From NCBI GenBank assembly GCA_048263775.1, contig JBLXDU010000002.1, positions 1 through 64,000 on the forward strand: a DNA stretch of 64,000 nucleotides, written 5' to 3'. Position numbers and translations under genes: made by a program. This DNA comes from UBA1479 sp048263775 (GTDB lineage Bacteria > Pseudomonadota > Alphaproteobacteria > Rhodospirillales > Casp-alpha2). The notes beneath the pieces are model-generated. The model was not told the DNA's origin and did no database searches. It saw nothing but the letters and a program-made list of their open reading frames with translations. Positions 63,259 to 64,000 of this stretch are shown here, piece by piece (the stretch's first letter is position 1; the number at the start of each line of letters is the position of its first letter).

Positions 63259-64000
63259 TCAGCCCTCCGCCGCCAGGATCGCGGCCAAGCCTTCGCGGTA
63301 GGTCGGGCAGGACAGCGCCGCACCCAGGTCATCCTTGATGCGCGCGTTGCTGACGATCCGGTTGTCGCGCCAGAAGCTGCGCGCCATGGGCGACATGGTC
63401 TCGGCGGCCTGATCGAAGGGTACGAGGTCCGGCGCCGGCAGGCCCAGGAGCTTGGCGCCATGGGCGATTACGTCGGCTTGGGCGGCGGGTTCATCGTCGC
63501 ACACGTTATAGGTCGCGCCAGGGTTCGGCCGCGCTATGGAGGCGCGCAGCACGGCGCCGATATCGGCGACATGGATGCGCGAAAACCGGTGCCCCGGCTT
63601 GTCGATGCGGCGCGCCGTGCCTTGGCGCAGTTGGTCGAGCACGCTGCGGCCCGGCCCGTAAATCCCGGCTAGGCGAAAGACATGGACCGGAAGGCCCGTG
63701 CGGCGGCCGAGATCAAGCCAAGCCGCCTCGGCGGCGGCGCGGTATTCGCCCCGGGGGGATGTCGGGGCGAGGGGGCTGTCTTCCGTCACCTCGGCGCCGC
63801 CCGTGTCGCCGTAAACCCCGGTGGTCGATAGATATCCGGCCCAGCGGATGTGTCCGGCGGCCTGTTCAAGGGCCGGGCCGACCTGAGTCAGCACGGGATC
63901 ACCTTCGGCGCTTGGCGGGATGGACATCAACAGGTGATCGGCGCGGGCAAGGGCCGCCGCCGCGGCAGTGTCCAGGGAGGCAGCACCATCGAACACATGG
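63259..64000 (-). CDS. SDR-family NAD(P)-dependent epimerase-like protein (5' end off-window)
   Basis: The C-terminal ~247 residues of an atypical short-chain dehydrogenase/epimerase, YeeZ-like. Visible are DHLLMSIPPSAEGDPVL, YLSTTGVYGDTGG (Ser/Thr of the active site), the YRAAAE catalytic Tyr region, VFRLAGIYGPGRSVLDQL and RIHVADIGAVL. The N-terminal Rossmann GxxGxxG motif must lie beyond position 64000. Function is probably NAD(P)-linked modification of a nucleotide sugar or another small substrate. Confidence 0.88.
   Translation of the reverse strand, partial: HVFDGAASLDTAAAAALARADHLLMSIPPSAEGDPVLTQVGPALEQAAGHIRWAGYLSTTGVYGDTGGAEVTEDSPLAPTSPRGEYRAAAEAAWLDLGRRTGLPVHVFRLAGIYGPGRSVLDQLRQGTARRIDKPGHRFSRIHVADIGAVLRASIARPNPGATYNVCDDEPAAQADVIAHGAKLLGLPAPDLVPFDQAAETMSPMARSFWRDNRIVSNARIKDDLGAALSCPTYREGLAAILAAEG

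Overview
This is a GC-rich stretch (about two-thirds G+C by eye) of an alphaproteobacterial chromosome. Gene content points to a free-living Rhodospirillales-type organism: a GcrA cell-cycle regulator, an IalB-family protein, a DUF1127 protein, methylmalonyl-CoA mutase, the split rpmI-rplT-pheS-pheT and thrS-infC clusters, and many GcvA-type LysR regulators. About 60 protein genes and one tRNA are supported. No rRNA, CRISPR array, intact prophage or insertion sequence was seen. The species cannot be named from the sequence alone.

Left part (1-20,600). At the left edge lie a Tat-exported ferritin-like lipoprotein and its ECF sigma factor; the first ~230 bases look like a sequencing or assembly artefact. 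Then come a uracil-DNA glycosylase family gene, an AAA/DUF4143 ATPase, a LysR/TauD-dioxygenase/ABM-monooxygenase cluster, argG, an AMIN-like/beta-barrel fusion, a tightly overlapping rlmN-DUF427-GT39-PAP2 envelope operon, an IalB-like protein, asparaginase, a SpoU methyltransferase, a quinone oxidoreductase, a histidine kinase and two transporters.

Middle (20,600-46,900). Three LysR genes serve small catabolic loci, one of them broken by an in-frame TAA. Acetoacetate-CoA ligase, cobD, a PAS histidine kinase and the rpmI-rplT-pheST-HAD operon follow. Next come a class III cyclase with unusual substrate-specifying residues and a 2-hydroxyacid/glyoxylate module (GntR, fused FAD/Fe-S dehydrogenase, class V aminotransferase, family III CoA-transferase). 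A DegP-like protease, a DUF6505 protein and a compact bufferin locus (bufA-bufB-bufC, a copper-buffering modified-peptide system) close this part, followed by tRNA-Arg(CCU).

Right part (46,900-64,000). Here are a PagL-like lipid A deacylase, proline iminopeptidase, YtoQ, a Nudix hydrolase, an ACT-like protein, gcrA (DnaA boxes upstream, duplicated 3' tail), methylmalonyl-CoA mutase, a lysozyme-like exported protein with a possible membrane immunity partner, gamma-glutamylcyclotransferase, infC (apparently starting at AUA), thrS, two glycosyltransferases, an alpha/beta hydrolase, a second peptidoglycan-binding-like protein, and an SDR epimerase cut by the right edge.

Recurring features are very tight packing, ATGA start/stop overlaps inside operons, and three convergent pairs whose stop codons share a single CTAG. 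The most rewarding leads are the bufferin operon, the lysozyme/immunity-like pair, the AUA start of infC, the DnaA boxes at gcrA and the two unexplained duplications (left edge and gcrA tail).
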